A DNA stretch of 54,522 bases from positions 1 through 54,522 of IMG/VR virus record IMGVR_UViG_3300020395_000014; one strand, written 5' to 3'. Numbering within the stretch: the first letter of the stretch is position 1; each line of letters begins with the position of its first letter. The DNA comes from a virus. The notes under the pieces were generated by a model. The model had not been told where the DNA came from. It saw only the letters and a list, made by a program, of their open reading frames with translations, and ran no database searches. Positions 16,802 through 26,502 of the stretch are shown one piece after another. The position numbers were made by a program, and so were the translations under genes.

Positions 16802-19163
16802 GAAGTATATTAGCGGTAGGGCTAAACGAACCCCCCAAGATCAATTAAAGGACGATAGGTATAGGTATCTTGGATTAGAACAGGCAGAGCCTAATCTTGC
16901 CGATCCTATAACTAGCCCTCCTGTTCCTTCTGGACAACAGTATCAGTTGGTTTCTGTTCCTGGTTTTGAGGGTAAAAGATATTGGGTTCCTGTTGGTGGT
17001 GGAGTAATTCCAGGTGCTATTAGTGTATATGATGAAGGTATTCTTGTTAGTGCTGCAAGTAGTATAACCCAACTTAATTTTGTAGGTGCAGCAGTAACGG
17101 CTCAAGTAGATGTTCAACATCCTTCTGGTCATCCAGGTATTGCTGCAACTGTAACAGTTATTCCTGTTACTATAGGAGAAGATCCTCCATTAGATCCAAA
17201 TCATGGTGAATTGTGGTGGGAAAATGATCATGGTGATTTGTGTATTTACTATGATGATGGTGATAGTAGTCAATGGGTAACAGTAATTGCTGGTGGTGGA
17301 GTTGGTCCTCCAGGTCCTCCAGGTTCTCCTGGACCAGGTGGTGGTCCTCCTGGACCTCCTGGACCTCCAGGTTCTGGTGGTGGTGATGGAAGTCCAGGTG
17401 AAGATGGTCCTCCTGGTCCTCCTGGTCCTCCAGGTGGTCCTCCTGGACCTCCTGGACCTCCAGGTTCTGGTGGTGGTGATGGTAATCCTGGTCCTCCTGG
17501 TCCTCCTGGACCTGGTGGTGGAACCATTGATAGTGTAAAGCAATACAGAACTCCTGGTGTAGAGAGGAGTTGTGAAAGTCCAGTATTTGTAGTTAATAAT
17601 GATACTATTGGTATTGGATCTACAAGTAATGCTTACGGAAATAGATTTTCTCAAGAGGAAGATCCAACAACTGCTCCTGGTGGTAGTTGGACTGTTTGTG
17701 ATGGTGATTTATGGTATGATACTTCAGCAACTTCAGGATCTGCTTCTGGTAGCGGTATTTCTTTAAATATAAATCTTCAAGATATTTTATCATTATCTAA
17801 TGATGGAGAACTTAGTGCTGATGATGCAAATGCGGATAATATAGTTTTTTGGGATGATTCTGAATCAAAATTAACATATTTAACTCTTGGTACAAATTTA
17901 TCAATCACTGGTAATACAATTAATGCTTCTGGTGGTGGAGTAACTGATGGAGATAAAGGAGATATAACCGTATCAAATGCTGGTACAAATTCTGAGAATT
18001 GGAATATTGATGCTGATACTGTTGGTACTACTGAATTATCTGCAACAGGTACAGCAGATGCTACAACATTCTTGAGAGGAGATAATACTTGGCAGCCTAT
18101 TAGTGGTATTGGTGGTGGAGGTGGTAGTCCAGGTGGTTCAACAACATTTCTTGGACTTACTGATACACCAAATTCATTTACTGCTAATAAGTGGTTAAAG
18201 GTAAATTCTAATGGAGATGCTCTTGAATGGACAGATGCTCCTACTGGTGCTACTGTAACTACTGATGATGTTCCACCAAGCAATCCTTCTGATGGCGATC
18301 TTTGGTGGGATTCTGTCAATGGTATTTTAAATGTATATTATGAAGATGCTGATAGTTCACAATGGGTTAATGCCAGTGGTAGAGGTACAGGTGGTAGTGG
18401 AGGTAGTGGTCTTAGTGTAGTTACTGATGATGTTCCACCAAGTAATCCTTCTGACGGTGATCTTTGGTGGGATTCTGTCAATGGTGAGTTAAAGGTATAT
18501 TACGAAGACGTTGATAGTTCTCAGTGGGTTGATGCTAGTGGCGGTGGTGCAGAAGGTCCACCTGGTCCTCCTGGTGCTGATTCAACTGTAGAAGGTCCAC
18601 CTGGTCCTCCTGGTACTCCTGGCGGTCCACCTGGTCCACCTGGTCCTCCTGGTGCTGATTCAACTGTAGAAGGTCCACCTGGTCCTCCTGGTGCTGATTC
18701 AACTGTAGAAGGTCCGCCTGGTCCTCCTGGTGCTGATTCAACTGTAGAAGGTCCGCCTGGTCCTCCTGGTGCTGATTCAACTACTCCTGGACCTCCAGGT
18801 CCACCAGGAGGTGGAGCATTAGTAACTACTGATGATGTTCCTCCAAGTAATCCTTCTGATGGTGATCTTTGGTGGAATTCTGTTGATGGTATTTTAAATG
18901 TATACTATCAAGATGCTGATAGTTCTCAGTGGGTTAATGCCAGTGGTAGGGGTACAGGAAGTGGCGGTGGTGGTACATCAGTAACTACTGATGATACTCC
19001 TCCAAGTAACCCTTCTGATGGTGATTTATGGTGGGATTCGGATACAGGTGAGTTAAAGATATATTATCAAGATGTTGATAGTTCTCAGTGGGTTGATGCT
19101 GCTAGTGGAGGAAGTTCTTCTGGCACTGGTATGTTTAGATCTAATTGGGATATGCCCCTCTAA
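16794..19163 (+). CDS. Collagen-like tail fibre protein (789 aa)
   Basis: N-terminus SKKYISGRAKRTPQDQLKDD and GLEQAEPNLADP looks like a virion attachment domain. Residues about 166-245 and 583-680 are Gly-Pro-Pro triplets interrupted by GGG or EDG/ADST linkers, which should form collagen triple helices in a trimer. Between them are modules used throughout the cluster: five copies of the GDLWW…YY…DSSQWV unit (about 40 residues each), one 'LTDTP…KWLKVN' unit and one 'DGDKGDITVS…LRGDNTW' unit. It ends FRSNWDMPL, similar to the end of the 38186-38941 protein. A late promoter for the next gene overlaps its stop codon. Confidence 0.75.
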   Translation: MSKKYISGRAKRTPQDQLKDDRYRYLGLEQAEPNLADPITSPPVPSGQQYQLVSVPGFEGKRYWVPVGGGVIPGAISVYDEGILVSAASSITQLNFVGAAVTAQVDVQHPSGHPGIAATVTVIPVTIGEDPPLDPNHGELWWENDHGDLCIYYDDGDSSQWVTVIAGGGVGPPGPPGSPGPGGGPPGPPGPPGSGGGDGSPGEDGPPGPPGPPGGPPGPPGPPGSGGGDGNPGPPGPPGPGGGTIDSVKQYRTPGVERSCESPVFVVNNDTIGIGSTSNAYGNRFSQEEDPTTAPGGSWTVCDGDLWYDTSATSGSASGSGISLNINLQDILSLSNDGELSADDANADNIVFWDDSESKLTYLTLGTNLSITGNTINASGGGVTDGDKGDITVSNAGTNSENWNIDADTVGTTELSATGTADATTFLRGDNTWQPISGIGGGGGSPGGSTTFLGLTDTPNSFTANKWLKVNSNGDALEWTDAPTGATVTTDDVPPSNPSDGDLWWDSVNGILNVYYEDADSSQWVNASGRGTGGSGGSGLSVVTDDVPPSNPSDGDLWWDSVNGELKVYYEDVDSSQWVDASGGGAEGPPGPPGADSTVEGPPGPPGTPGGPPGPPGPPGADSTVEGPPGPPGADSTVEGPPGPPGADSTVEGPPGPPGADSTTPGPPGPPGGGALVTTDDVPPSNPSDGDLWWNSVDGILNVYYQDADSSQWVNASGRGTGSGGGGTSVTTDDTPPSNPSDGDLWWDSDTGELKIYYQDVDSSQWVDAASGGSSSGTGMFRSNWDMPL
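18552..18785 (+). repeat. 39-base tandem repeat encoding collagen-like [13 protein letters not shown]
   Basis: Units start at 18552, 18591 (interrupted by an extra GTPGGPPGPP stretch), 18669, 18708 and 18747. Copies differ at single third-codon positions (cca/ccg), and the last ends Thr-Thr instead of Thr-Val. The near identity at the DNA level suggests recent expansion by slippage or unequal recombination within the collagen region. Confidence 0.85.
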
Positions 19164-19166
19164 ATA
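19160..19166 (+). promoter_or_regulatory. Late promoter box (CTAAATA)
   Basis: Overlaps the stop codon of the collagen-like gene and lies 21 bases before the ATG at 19188. The leader (ATAGTAAACAGGAA) is shared with the paralogous gene at 38967. Confidence 0.68.
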
Positions 19167-19187
19167 GTAAACAGGAATTAGAATATT

Positions 19188-19577
19188 ATGGCAGCAACAG
19201 TCTTAACAGGAACAATACCTAATGGTGGTAGTTTTAGTTACACCAATAATACTGGTGGAAATGTTAGATTTATAGTTTATCTTTTAAGTGCTGGCTATAG
19301 CAATGGTAGTAGTGCAGCTGGAACATTTAGAATTGGTGGTTCAGGTAATAATGGGGTACAATGGACTCTATATGAAACCACTAATGTTGGTAAATATGTA
19401 GCTAACGGGGGGTCCGCAGCATTTCCACATGGATTTGCAAAACAAAATGAAGGAGAACCATTTCCAGTTGAATTTATGTTAGGTGATGGTCATTCTGTTA
19501 ACTGGAATCCACCAACAGCAACTAGTTGGTTTTCTAATCCAAAATATAATTTTGTGGTGATACCAGAAAATGGATAA
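19188..19577 (+). CDS. Small fibre-cluster protein, paralogue of 38967-39341 (129 aa)
   Basis: Starts MAATVLTGTIPNGGSFSYTN and ends YNFVVIPENG. The protein at 38967-39341 starts MAATVYSGSGNWSYTNST and ends YNIVVIPESG. Between these, both have FxLGDGH/WLADGH followed by a short beta segment. It looks like a small all-beta domain with no signal peptide. Each copy follows a collagen-like gene and precedes a gene with the FPNSP N-terminal domain, so it may be a fibre tip, decoration or trimerisation subunit. Function unknown. Confidence 0.65.
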   Translation: MAATVLTGTIPNGGSFSYTNNTGGNVRFIVYLLSAGYSNGSSAAGTFRIGGSGNNGVQWTLYETTNVGKYVANGGSAAFPHGFAKQNEGEPFPVEFMLGDGHSVNWNPPTATSWFSNPKYNFVVIPENG

Positions 19578-19580
19578 CAA

Positions 19581-19588
19581 AATAAATA
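19581..19588 (+). promoter_or_regulatory. Late promoter box (AATAAATA)
   Basis: 26 bases before the GTG start at 19615, just after the preceding stop codon. Confidence 0.62.
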
Positions 19589-19614
19589 CTTTCACATTAA
19601 GAGGTTAAAAATAG

Positions 19615-22600
19615 GTGGCAATAAATTTTCCAAATAGTCCAAGTACCAACGCAAGTCATACTGAAAATGGTTTGACTTGGATTTATGATGGAACTACTTG
19701 GAATTTACAAACAACTATACAATCTGGTGCAACTACATTTACTGGTTTAACTGATACTCCAGGTTCTTATACTGCTGATAAATGGGTTAAGGTAAATGCT
19801 GCAGGAACTGGTATTGAATTAGTTTCTGCTCCTTCTGGTGGTGGAGTAACTGATGGAGATAAAGGTGATATAACTGTATCAGCTTCTGGTGCTACTTGGA
19901 ATATTGATGCTGGTACTGTTGGTACTACCGAATTATCTGCAACGGGAACAAAAGACGCTACAACATTTTTAAGAGGGGATAATACTTGGCAACTTATTAG
20001 TAGTATTACTGGTAGTGGTAGTGTATCTGATGGAGATAAAGGTGATATTACTGTATCAAACTCTGGTGCTACTTGGAGTATTGATGATGATGCTGTTGAT
20101 TCAGCAGAAATAGCAAGTGGTGCTGTAGATCTTGACCATTTATCTGCAACTGGTACGAAAAGCAATACAACATATTTAAGAGGAGATAATACTTGGGCAA
20201 CTATTACTGCTGGTAGTGGTAGTGTATCTGATGGAGATTATGGAGATATAACAGTATCATCTTCAGGTGCAAATTGGAATATTGATGCCGATACTATTGG
20301 TACTACTGAATTATCTGCTACAGGAACAAAAGATGCAACAACATTTTTAAGAGGGGATAATACTTGGCAACTTATTAGTAGTATTAGTGGTGGCGGTGGT
20401 GTATCAGTAACTACTGACGACACTCCTCCAAGTAACCCTTCTGATGGAGATCTTTGGTGGGATTCTGTTGCTGGTGTCTTAAATGTATATTATCAAGATG
20501 CAGATAGTTCTCAGTGGGTTAATGCTTCTGGTAGTCATGGTGGTGCTAATGTAGTTACTGATGATACACCACCTTCTAATCCTAATGACGGTGATCTTTG
20601 GTGGGATTCTAATAATGGTGAGTTAAAAATATATTATGAAGATGTTGATAGTTCTCAGTGGGTTGATGCTGGTGGAGGCGGTGGATCAGGTGGTGCAAAT
20701 TCTGTACAAGTACCAGTATTTGATCAATCAGAAACTACTACTGGATCTTCATTTAATGGTACAGCAACCCGTGTTGATTTTGCTAATAATCCTGCTAGTG
20801 ATCGTCATGTAGATGTTAAGTTTGAAAAATTAAATAATAATGATATATATGAATTTAAACTTGAATATTTTTCTAGTGGTACTAACAGTTATAAAGGATG
20901 GTATCTGGCTGATAAGCAATCTACAGGAATTGATGGTAATAACACTGCAGATGGACAACGTAAGATATCAGGAAAATTACCCAGTGGTCAAAGATGGAAA
21001 GCTTATAGTCAAACCCAAGATGCATCTGCTGGTGCTACTTTCTGGTTAGAGGGAGATTCCCAAGGTAATACTACTCTTCCAGGTTGGGATTGGCCATCAA
21101 CAGGTCTTGCAACAGAGTGGGATCCACAAACTCCAGGTACCTATGGTGGTATAGACACTTTTCATATCGTCATTGACATGCCACGTAAGAAGATGTGGAT
21201 CAAAGAGTACAATGAATCATATGAAGAGGGTTATGGACTCTGGTTACATGCACATAATCATCCTGCACATGCACTTAGTGTCGTTGATCCTACGTCAACC
21301 CCATCAATTTTTATAAGAGATACTGGAACTGGTGAATATTATTTCAGTGTTGGTATGTTTATACCAAGTGATGGTCAGGCATATTGTACTATGGAACCTA
21401 TACCAGAACAGTACAGTGCGTTCCGTAATCTTAGTGGAAGCAGTAGTTCTAGTAGTTCTGGTTCAACTACATTTACTGGTTTAACTGATACTCCAGGTTC
21501 TTATACTGCTGATAAGTGGTTAAAGGTTAATGCTGCTGGAACTGCCCTTGAATTTACTAATGAACCCAGTAGTGGTGTTACAGATAAGATAGAAGAAGGT
21601 GATAGTAAGGTCGAAGTAATTGATACTGGAACTGATGGAAGAGTTATAATCACAATTGATGGTGAAGAAAAGTTTAAATTTGATGAGGCTGCTCATGGGA
21701 TGGGCGGTCATTTTACAGTCAATGGTGGTGGTTTATCTGGAGAAGGGGCAAAAGTAACTTTAGATAGTGGTGATGGTACTGGTAGTGTAAGTTTCTTTAA
21801 TGCTGCAACTACTGGAGGTACTGAGACTTATAGTTTACCAACAGCATATCCAACTGATGATGGACAGATTCTATCATCAACTATGGCTGGAGTTATGTCA
21901 TGGGTAGATGATAATAGTGGTACTACTGCTACAGATAATATTTTTGAATCCAATAGTAAAGTAGAAGTAATTGATACTGGAACTGATGGAAGGGTTATAA
22001 TCACACTTGATGGTGAAGAAAAGTTTAAATTTGATGAGGCTGCTGATGGAAAAGGTGGTTGGCTTACAGTCAATGGTGGTGGTGTATCTGGAGAAGGTGC
22101 AAAATTAACTTTAGAGAGTGGTGATGGTAGTGGTGGTATAAGTTTCTTTAATTCAAAAACTACTTCAGGTAGTGAAAGTTATAATTTACCATTAGCATAT
22201 CCAACTGTTAGTGGATATGTTTTATCAGCAACTACTACTGGTGATATGTCATGGGTTGCTAATTCAGGTGGTAGTGGTCTTCAAAATATTGTAGAAGATC
22301 TTACACCACAGTTGGGTGGTAAGTTAGATACTAATACTCATAATATTGATTTTACTGATGATTCTGCTGCTTATTTTGGTGGATTCAGTTCATCTTATGG
22401 TTATGGATTATCTCTACATCATGACCCTAATAATGTTAATGGAAATATTTCTTTTATAGACGATAGGAGTTATAATGGTCTCCATATCATGTATGGAACT
22501 TCAACTGATTCTTTCGGTAATTATGTAAGTAAGGTATTATTTAAACAAAGAACGGGAAATGGTATTCCAGCATATGATCTAAAGGTATGGAATAGTGGTG

Positions 22601-25600
22601 TTCAACCACGTAATATCCTTGATAAGGATACTGAAGCAGGAACAGCAGGTCAAATATTAAGTGCTACTGGTCTTGGGGGTCTTGATGGGTTAGATTGGAT
22701 TAATAATAATTTCTTAACTCTTAGTGATACACCAAGTACATTTACTGCTAATAAGTGGTTAAAGGTTAATGCTGCTGGAAATGCTCTTGAATGGGCTAAT
22801 GAACCTACTGGTAGTGATACTAATACAACTTATAGTATATCTTGTGCTGATGGTGACAATGCAGATGAAGAAAAGATTAGATTAACTGCTGGTGGTGATG
22901 GTAGTGGAACTGATGATATAGTTTTAGAAGCTGGTACTGGATTATCAATAGCAAGGTCTGGAGATAAAATTACACTTACAAATACTGTAAGTAATACAAA
23001 TACACAATTATCAACTGAACAAGTTCAGGACATTGTTGGTGCAATGGTTGATGGTGGAACTGAAACCAGAATAGGTGTAACATATGATGATACAACAGGA
23101 AAACTTGGTTTTGTTGTTGATGATATGACTGGAGGAAGTGTTCAAGATAAGATACAAGAAGGTACTACAGTTGCAGAGGTATATCAAGCTGGTGGTGGAA
23201 CAGGAAAATTCACTGTTGATATAGAAGGTACAGAAGCAATTGCAATTGATGCAAATCGTCAAATATTAATTAGTGGTAATCAGACTGGAGATAATATAGC
23301 AAAAATTTATAATTCTGATGATGGAACAGGTGGTGGTGTACTTGGAATATATGCTTCATCAAATAATGCTACTCCAAGAGATGTAAGATTCTATAGTGGT
23401 GGTGGTACAGCAAATGAGACATTCCGTATAGGAAAAGATGGTGAAATACATTCATTTGGAAGAATGACCTTTAAGCATCTTGATTCAAGTTTAGAGGGTG
23501 GACAAATATCCTTTGAGAATATTGTTGGTGATAGAGTATATTCAATTGATGCTTATGGAAATAGCAATGCTAATTCTATTATTAGAATTATTGATGAACA
23601 AACATTGACTGGAGGTGTAGGTACTCAAAGATTCTGTGTTAATAGATCTGGTGCTTTCGGAATTGGTAATGTAGGAAATGAAGATTATGGAGCTTCAGGT
23701 AAGGTATTATTGAGTCAAGGAGCGACTCAACCACCTAAATGGGAAACTGTTTCTGGTGTTCCTGCTGCTGCTGGTGGATCTAATAATCAGTTCCAATATA
23801 ATAGCAGTTCATCACTTGCTGGAAGTGATATACTTGTAATGACTAATGATACAGGATATACTGGTAGTGGTCCAAGTTTAACTATTGATGGATCTGGTGG
23901 TAGTGGTGGTGGTTTTGGTAATATTACTTGGGAACCTGGTATTAATGGATTATCTTTCACAAGAGATGCATTCGCACTTTGGGGAGCACCTGATAATAAC
24001 ACAATAAATATGAAAGCTAGTATTGGTTATTCTAGCTCTGTTCAAAGATGGATTCTGAATAACCCTGATACTGGGGGTATGAGTATTGAGAGTAGAGGTG
24101 ATGTAATATTTCAAAAACAGAACAGTCCTAACACTGTTCATATGGTTATTAACCAGACTACTGGTGTTGAGATTAAGAATAGTTTAGATTTATCAACTGC
24201 TACTATTAAAGATAAAGATGGTGACGTAGGAACTCCAGGACAAGTATTAAGTTCAACTTCAACTGGAGTTGATTGGATTACTGTTTCTGGTGGGGGTGGA
24301 TCACCATCTACTCCAGGTGGTAGTGATACCCATGTACAATTTAATAATGATTCTTCATTTGGTGGTGATTCTACGTTTACCTTTGATACTTCTTTATCTA
24401 CAAATACATTAACACTTGAAGGTGCATTCAATTTAGCAGCAGATAGTAGTGCTACTGGTACTGGTGCTAGGATAACTGTTGGTGCTGGTGGAGAATTAGA
24501 AATATTCCATACTTCTAATAACACCTCTGGTATAAGAAGTTCTGGTACTGGTGTATTTGCTATCCAGAATAATAATCAAACTGGTAATAACAATTGGAAT
24601 AAAGCAATACAAATCCAAGCATATGGTGATATTCAATTACGTCATATGACTGGTCCTGATGCCGTCTATTGTACTGCTGGAGGATCTGTTGGTTTATATT
24701 ATAGTGGACAAGGTCCTAAATTAGAGACCACTGCAACGGGAATAAAAGTTAATGGTACTATTGAGACTGGTGGTAATATACCTGTTGTTAATGTAACTAA
24801 TTGGTCAAGTACTGCTGATGATAATGCAGGTACATCAAAATCAGGAACTATTAATAGAGCTGCTTTTGAGAAAGCAATACAGTCTTTATCTAGTACTGGT
24901 GGTATTCTATACGTTCCTCATGGAGATTATCCAATAACTGGCACAATAAATTTACATAATGGAACTTACTATTCAACAGTTAATAGTATGAAGTATAGTT
25001 TTGATGGTGAGGAACAACCTACTATTACTTTACAGAAGGGTGGTACTTATAAATTTGATATGTCAGATAGTACTAATAATAATCATCCATTAAGATTTTC
25101 AACAACTGCTGATGGTACTCATGGTGGTGGTACTGAATATACTACTGGAGTAACTCAGGTTGGTACTCCAGGTCAGGCAGGTGCATATACACAAATAACG
25201 GTAGATGCAAGTGCTCCAGTAACTTTATATTATTATTGTCAACAACATAGTAATATGGGAGGAACTAGTAATATTTCTGATTCATCTGGAGGACCTTTAG
25301 GTGATGGTGGTGGTATAGTTATAATGGGACCAAATTATAGAATTGGTTCTGCTGATTTAGAAGGAGCAAGATTAATATCACAAAACGCTACTGATGATAT
25401 ATTTAAAATAACTAATGTAAGAAATGTAGAAATTAAACAGTTAACATTTGATTCTGCAGTTACAAGAACTGCTGGTGCTGCTATTCATTGTCATTCTACT
25501 ACAAATACTCAACAGATTAAACTTGAGAGACTTTATATTAGACAACACTTTAGTGGAATTAAAATGGATGGACACTCTATTTCAATTCTTAGAGATATTG

Positions 25601-26466
25601 AAATTAGACATATTCCTGATGTAGCAAATTCGTTTGGTCTTCAGTTTAGTGCATCTGCAGGTGGTTCAGAAAAAATAGATCAAATAAGATGTCAAAATGT
25701 TCTTATTGATGGTGATGTACTTGGCGGTAATTCAAATAATGGTAATGCAAGTAATAATACGGTGGGAATTCAAATAAAAGATAGGGTAAATTCAATATGG
25801 TTTGATCATTGTGTATCTAATCGTTGTAAAATTGGATTCTTAATGGATTCATCTGTTCCTAGTGGATCAACAACTAATCCTGGAGCATTCTTCAGATTGA
25901 ATGATTGTGATTTTGATACTAATAGTTTATGTGGTATTTCTATTGAGGGTGGTAGTTTTATTTGGATTAATTCTCCATACATTGGTAGTAATAAGAAAAA
26001 TGGACTTAGAACCACCTCTGGTTTTACAGGTGTATTAAGAATAAATGATGCTGATTGTAGAGGTAATGGTGATCATGGAATTAATATTCAAAGTACAAGT
26101 CATAAGAAGATATTCATTAATAACCCACAATGTTGTGAGAATGGTTCAACAGTGTGGGGTGAAACTAATGTTTCTGATGGTATTCGTGCTGCTTCTCCAT
26201 CAAATGATATTCAGATAATAGGTGGACAATGTGGTGGTGATAATATGGGAGGAACTGGAGGTAATCAAACCAATGCAAGTAGAATGCAATCTCGTGGTAT
26301 TGCGTTAGGTGCTCTTTGTAATAGATGTACTGTAGCATTCGTTGATTGTAGTGATAATAAAGATGATGCACTTGATTTTCCAACTAGTAATGGTACTAAT
26401 AATTGGATTCTTGGTGTTGCTGGTCATCACAGTGGAGCTGATGTTAGGGGTACATGGCCAGGATAG
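19615..26466 (+). CDS. Giant modular tail fibre/tailspike with cupredoxin-like insert and beta-helix (2283 aa)
   Basis: GTG start; the first residues after the initiator are AINFPNSPSTNASHTENGLT, the N-terminal domain shared by five proteins here. Next come repeated modules: LTDTP…KWLKVN (three), DGDKGDITVS…LRGDNTW (three), GDLWW (two). A SPRY-like beta domain lies at about 363-605 (IVIDMPRKKMWIKEYNE), followed by two 'KVEVIDTGTDGRVIIT' units. A pectate-lyase-superfamily cap begins near 1725 (GGILYVPHGDYPITGTINL), is interrupted by a cupredoxin-like domain (about 1790-1890; His1824, Cys1875, His1878, Met1881), then resumes as a long right-handed beta-helix to the end. The C-terminus has many Cys and Asn-Gly turns. 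Likely a trimeric spike; the substrate is unknown. No S74 chaperone domain is seen. Confidence 0.75.
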   Translation: MAINFPNSPSTNASHTENGLTWIYDGTTWNLQTTIQSGATTFTGLTDTPGSYTADKWVKVNAAGTGIELVSAPSGGGVTDGDKGDITVSASGATWNIDAGTVGTTELSATGTKDATTFLRGDNTWQLISSITGSGSVSDGDKGDITVSNSGATWSIDDDAVDSAEIASGAVDLDHLSATGTKSNTTYLRGDNTWATITAGSGSVSDGDYGDITVSSSGANWNIDADTIGTTELSATGTKDATTFLRGDNTWQLISSISGGGGVSVTTDDTPPSNPSDGDLWWDSVAGVLNVYYQDADSSQWVNASGSHGGANVVTDDTPPSNPNDGDLWWDSNNGELKIYYEDVDSSQWVDAGGGGGSGGANSVQVPVFDQSETTTGSSFNGTATRVDFANNPASDRHVDVKFEKLNNNDIYEFKLEYFSSGTNSYKGWYLADKQSTGIDGNNTADGQRKISGKLPSGQRWKAYSQTQDASAGATFWLEGDSQGNTTLPGWDWPSTGLATEWDPQTPGTYGGIDTFHIVIDMPRKKMWIKEYNESYEEGYGLWLHAHNHPAHALSVVDPTSTPSIFIRDTGTGEYYFSVGMFIPSDGQAYCTMEPIPEQYSAFRNLSGSSSSSSSGSTTFTGLTDTPGSYTADKWLKVNAAGTALEFTNEPSSGVTDKIEEGDSKVEVIDTGTDGRVIITIDGEEKFKFDEAAHGMGGHFTVNGGGLSGEGAKVTLDSGDGTGSVSFFNAATTGGTETYSLPTAYPTDDGQILSSTMAGVMSWVDDNSGTTATDNIFESNSKVEVIDTGTDGRVIITLDGEEKFKFDEAADGKGGWLTVNGGGVSGEGAKLTLESGDGSGGISFFNSKTTSGSESYNLPLAYPTVSGYVLSATTTGDMSWVANSGGSGLQNIVEDLTPQLGGKLDTNTHNIDFTDDSAAYFGGFSSSYGYGLSLHHDPNNVNGNISFIDDRSYNGLHIMYGTSTDSFGNYVSKVLFKQRTGNGIPAYDLKVWNSGVQPRNILDKDTEAGTAGQILSATGLGGLDGLDWINNNFLTLSDTPSTFTANKWLKVNAAGNALEWANEPTGSDTNTTYSISCADGDNADEEKIRLTAGGDGSGTDDIVLEAGTGLSIARSGDKITLTNTVSNTNTQLSTEQVQDIVGAMVDGGTETRIGVTYDDTTGKLGFVVDDMTGGSVQDKIQEGTTVAEVYQAGGGTGKFTVDIEGTEAIAIDANRQILISGNQTGDNIAKIYNSDDGTGGGVLGIYASSNNATPRDVRFYSGGGTANETFRIGKDGEIHSFGRMTFKHLDSSLEGGQISFENIVGDRVYSIDAYGNSNANSIIRIIDEQTLTGGVGTQRFCVNRSGAFGIGNVGNEDYGASGKVLLSQGATQPPKWETVSGVPAAAGGSNNQFQYNSSSSLAGSDILVMTNDTGYTGSGPSLTIDGSGGSGGGFGNITWEPGINGLSFTRDAFALWGAPDNNTINMKASIGYSSSVQRWILNNPDTGGMSIESRGDVIFQKQNSPNTVHMVINQTTGVEIKNSLDLSTATIKDKDGDVGTPGQVLSSTSTGVDWITVSGGGGSPSTPGGSDTHVQFNNDSSFGGDSTFTFDTSLSTNTLTLEGAFNLAADSSATGTGARITVGAGGELEIFHTSNNTSGIRSSGTGVFAIQNNNQTGNNNWNKAIQIQAYGDIQLRHMTGPDAVYCTAGGSVGLYYSGQGPKLETTATGIKVNGTIETGGNIPVVNVTNWSSTADDNAGTSKSGTINRAAFEKAIQSLSSTGGILYVPHGDYPITGTINLHNGTYYSTVNSMKYSFDGEEQPTITLQKGGTYKFDMSDSTNNNHPLRFSTTADGTHGGGTEYTTGVTQVGTPGQAGAYTQITVDASAPVTLYYYCQQHSNMGGTSNISDSSGGPLGDGGGIVIMGPNYRIGSADLEGARLISQNATDDIFKITNVRNVEIKQLTFDSAVTRTAGAAIHCHSTTNTQQIKLERLYIRQHFSGIKMDGHSISILRDIEIRHIPDVANSFGLQFSASAGGSEKIDQIRCQNVLIDGDVLGGNSNNGNASNNTVGIQIKDRVNSIWFDHCVSNRCKIGFLMDSSVPSGSTTNPGAFFRLNDCDFDTNSLCGISIEGGSFIWINSPYIGSNKKNGLRTTSGFTGVLRINDADCRGNGDHGINIQSTSHKKIFINNPQCCENGSTVWGETNVSDGIRAASPSNDIQIIGGQCGGDNMGGTGGNQTNASRMQSRGIALGALCNRCTVAFVDCSDNKDDALDFPTSNGTNNWILGVAGHHSGADVRGTWPG

Positions 26467-26470
26467 AGTT

Positions 26471-26478
26471 AATAAATA
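26471..26478 (+). promoter_or_regulatory. Late promoter box (AATAAATA)
   Basis: In the 36-base gap before the ATG at 26503, 24 bases upstream of it. Confidence 0.62.
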
Positions 26479-26502
26479 TAAAAAAGATAGTATAAAAGTA
26501 TA

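Noticed and set aside
17777-18319. Antisense 180-codon ORF and similar ORFs opposite fibre modules
   Set aside because: They mirror the repeated sense modules, repeat wherever the module repeats, and have no independent signals.
18552-18785. Regular 39-base repeats as a possible CRISPR array
   Set aside because: Units are contiguous, in frame and collagen-coding, with no unique spacers and no cas genes.
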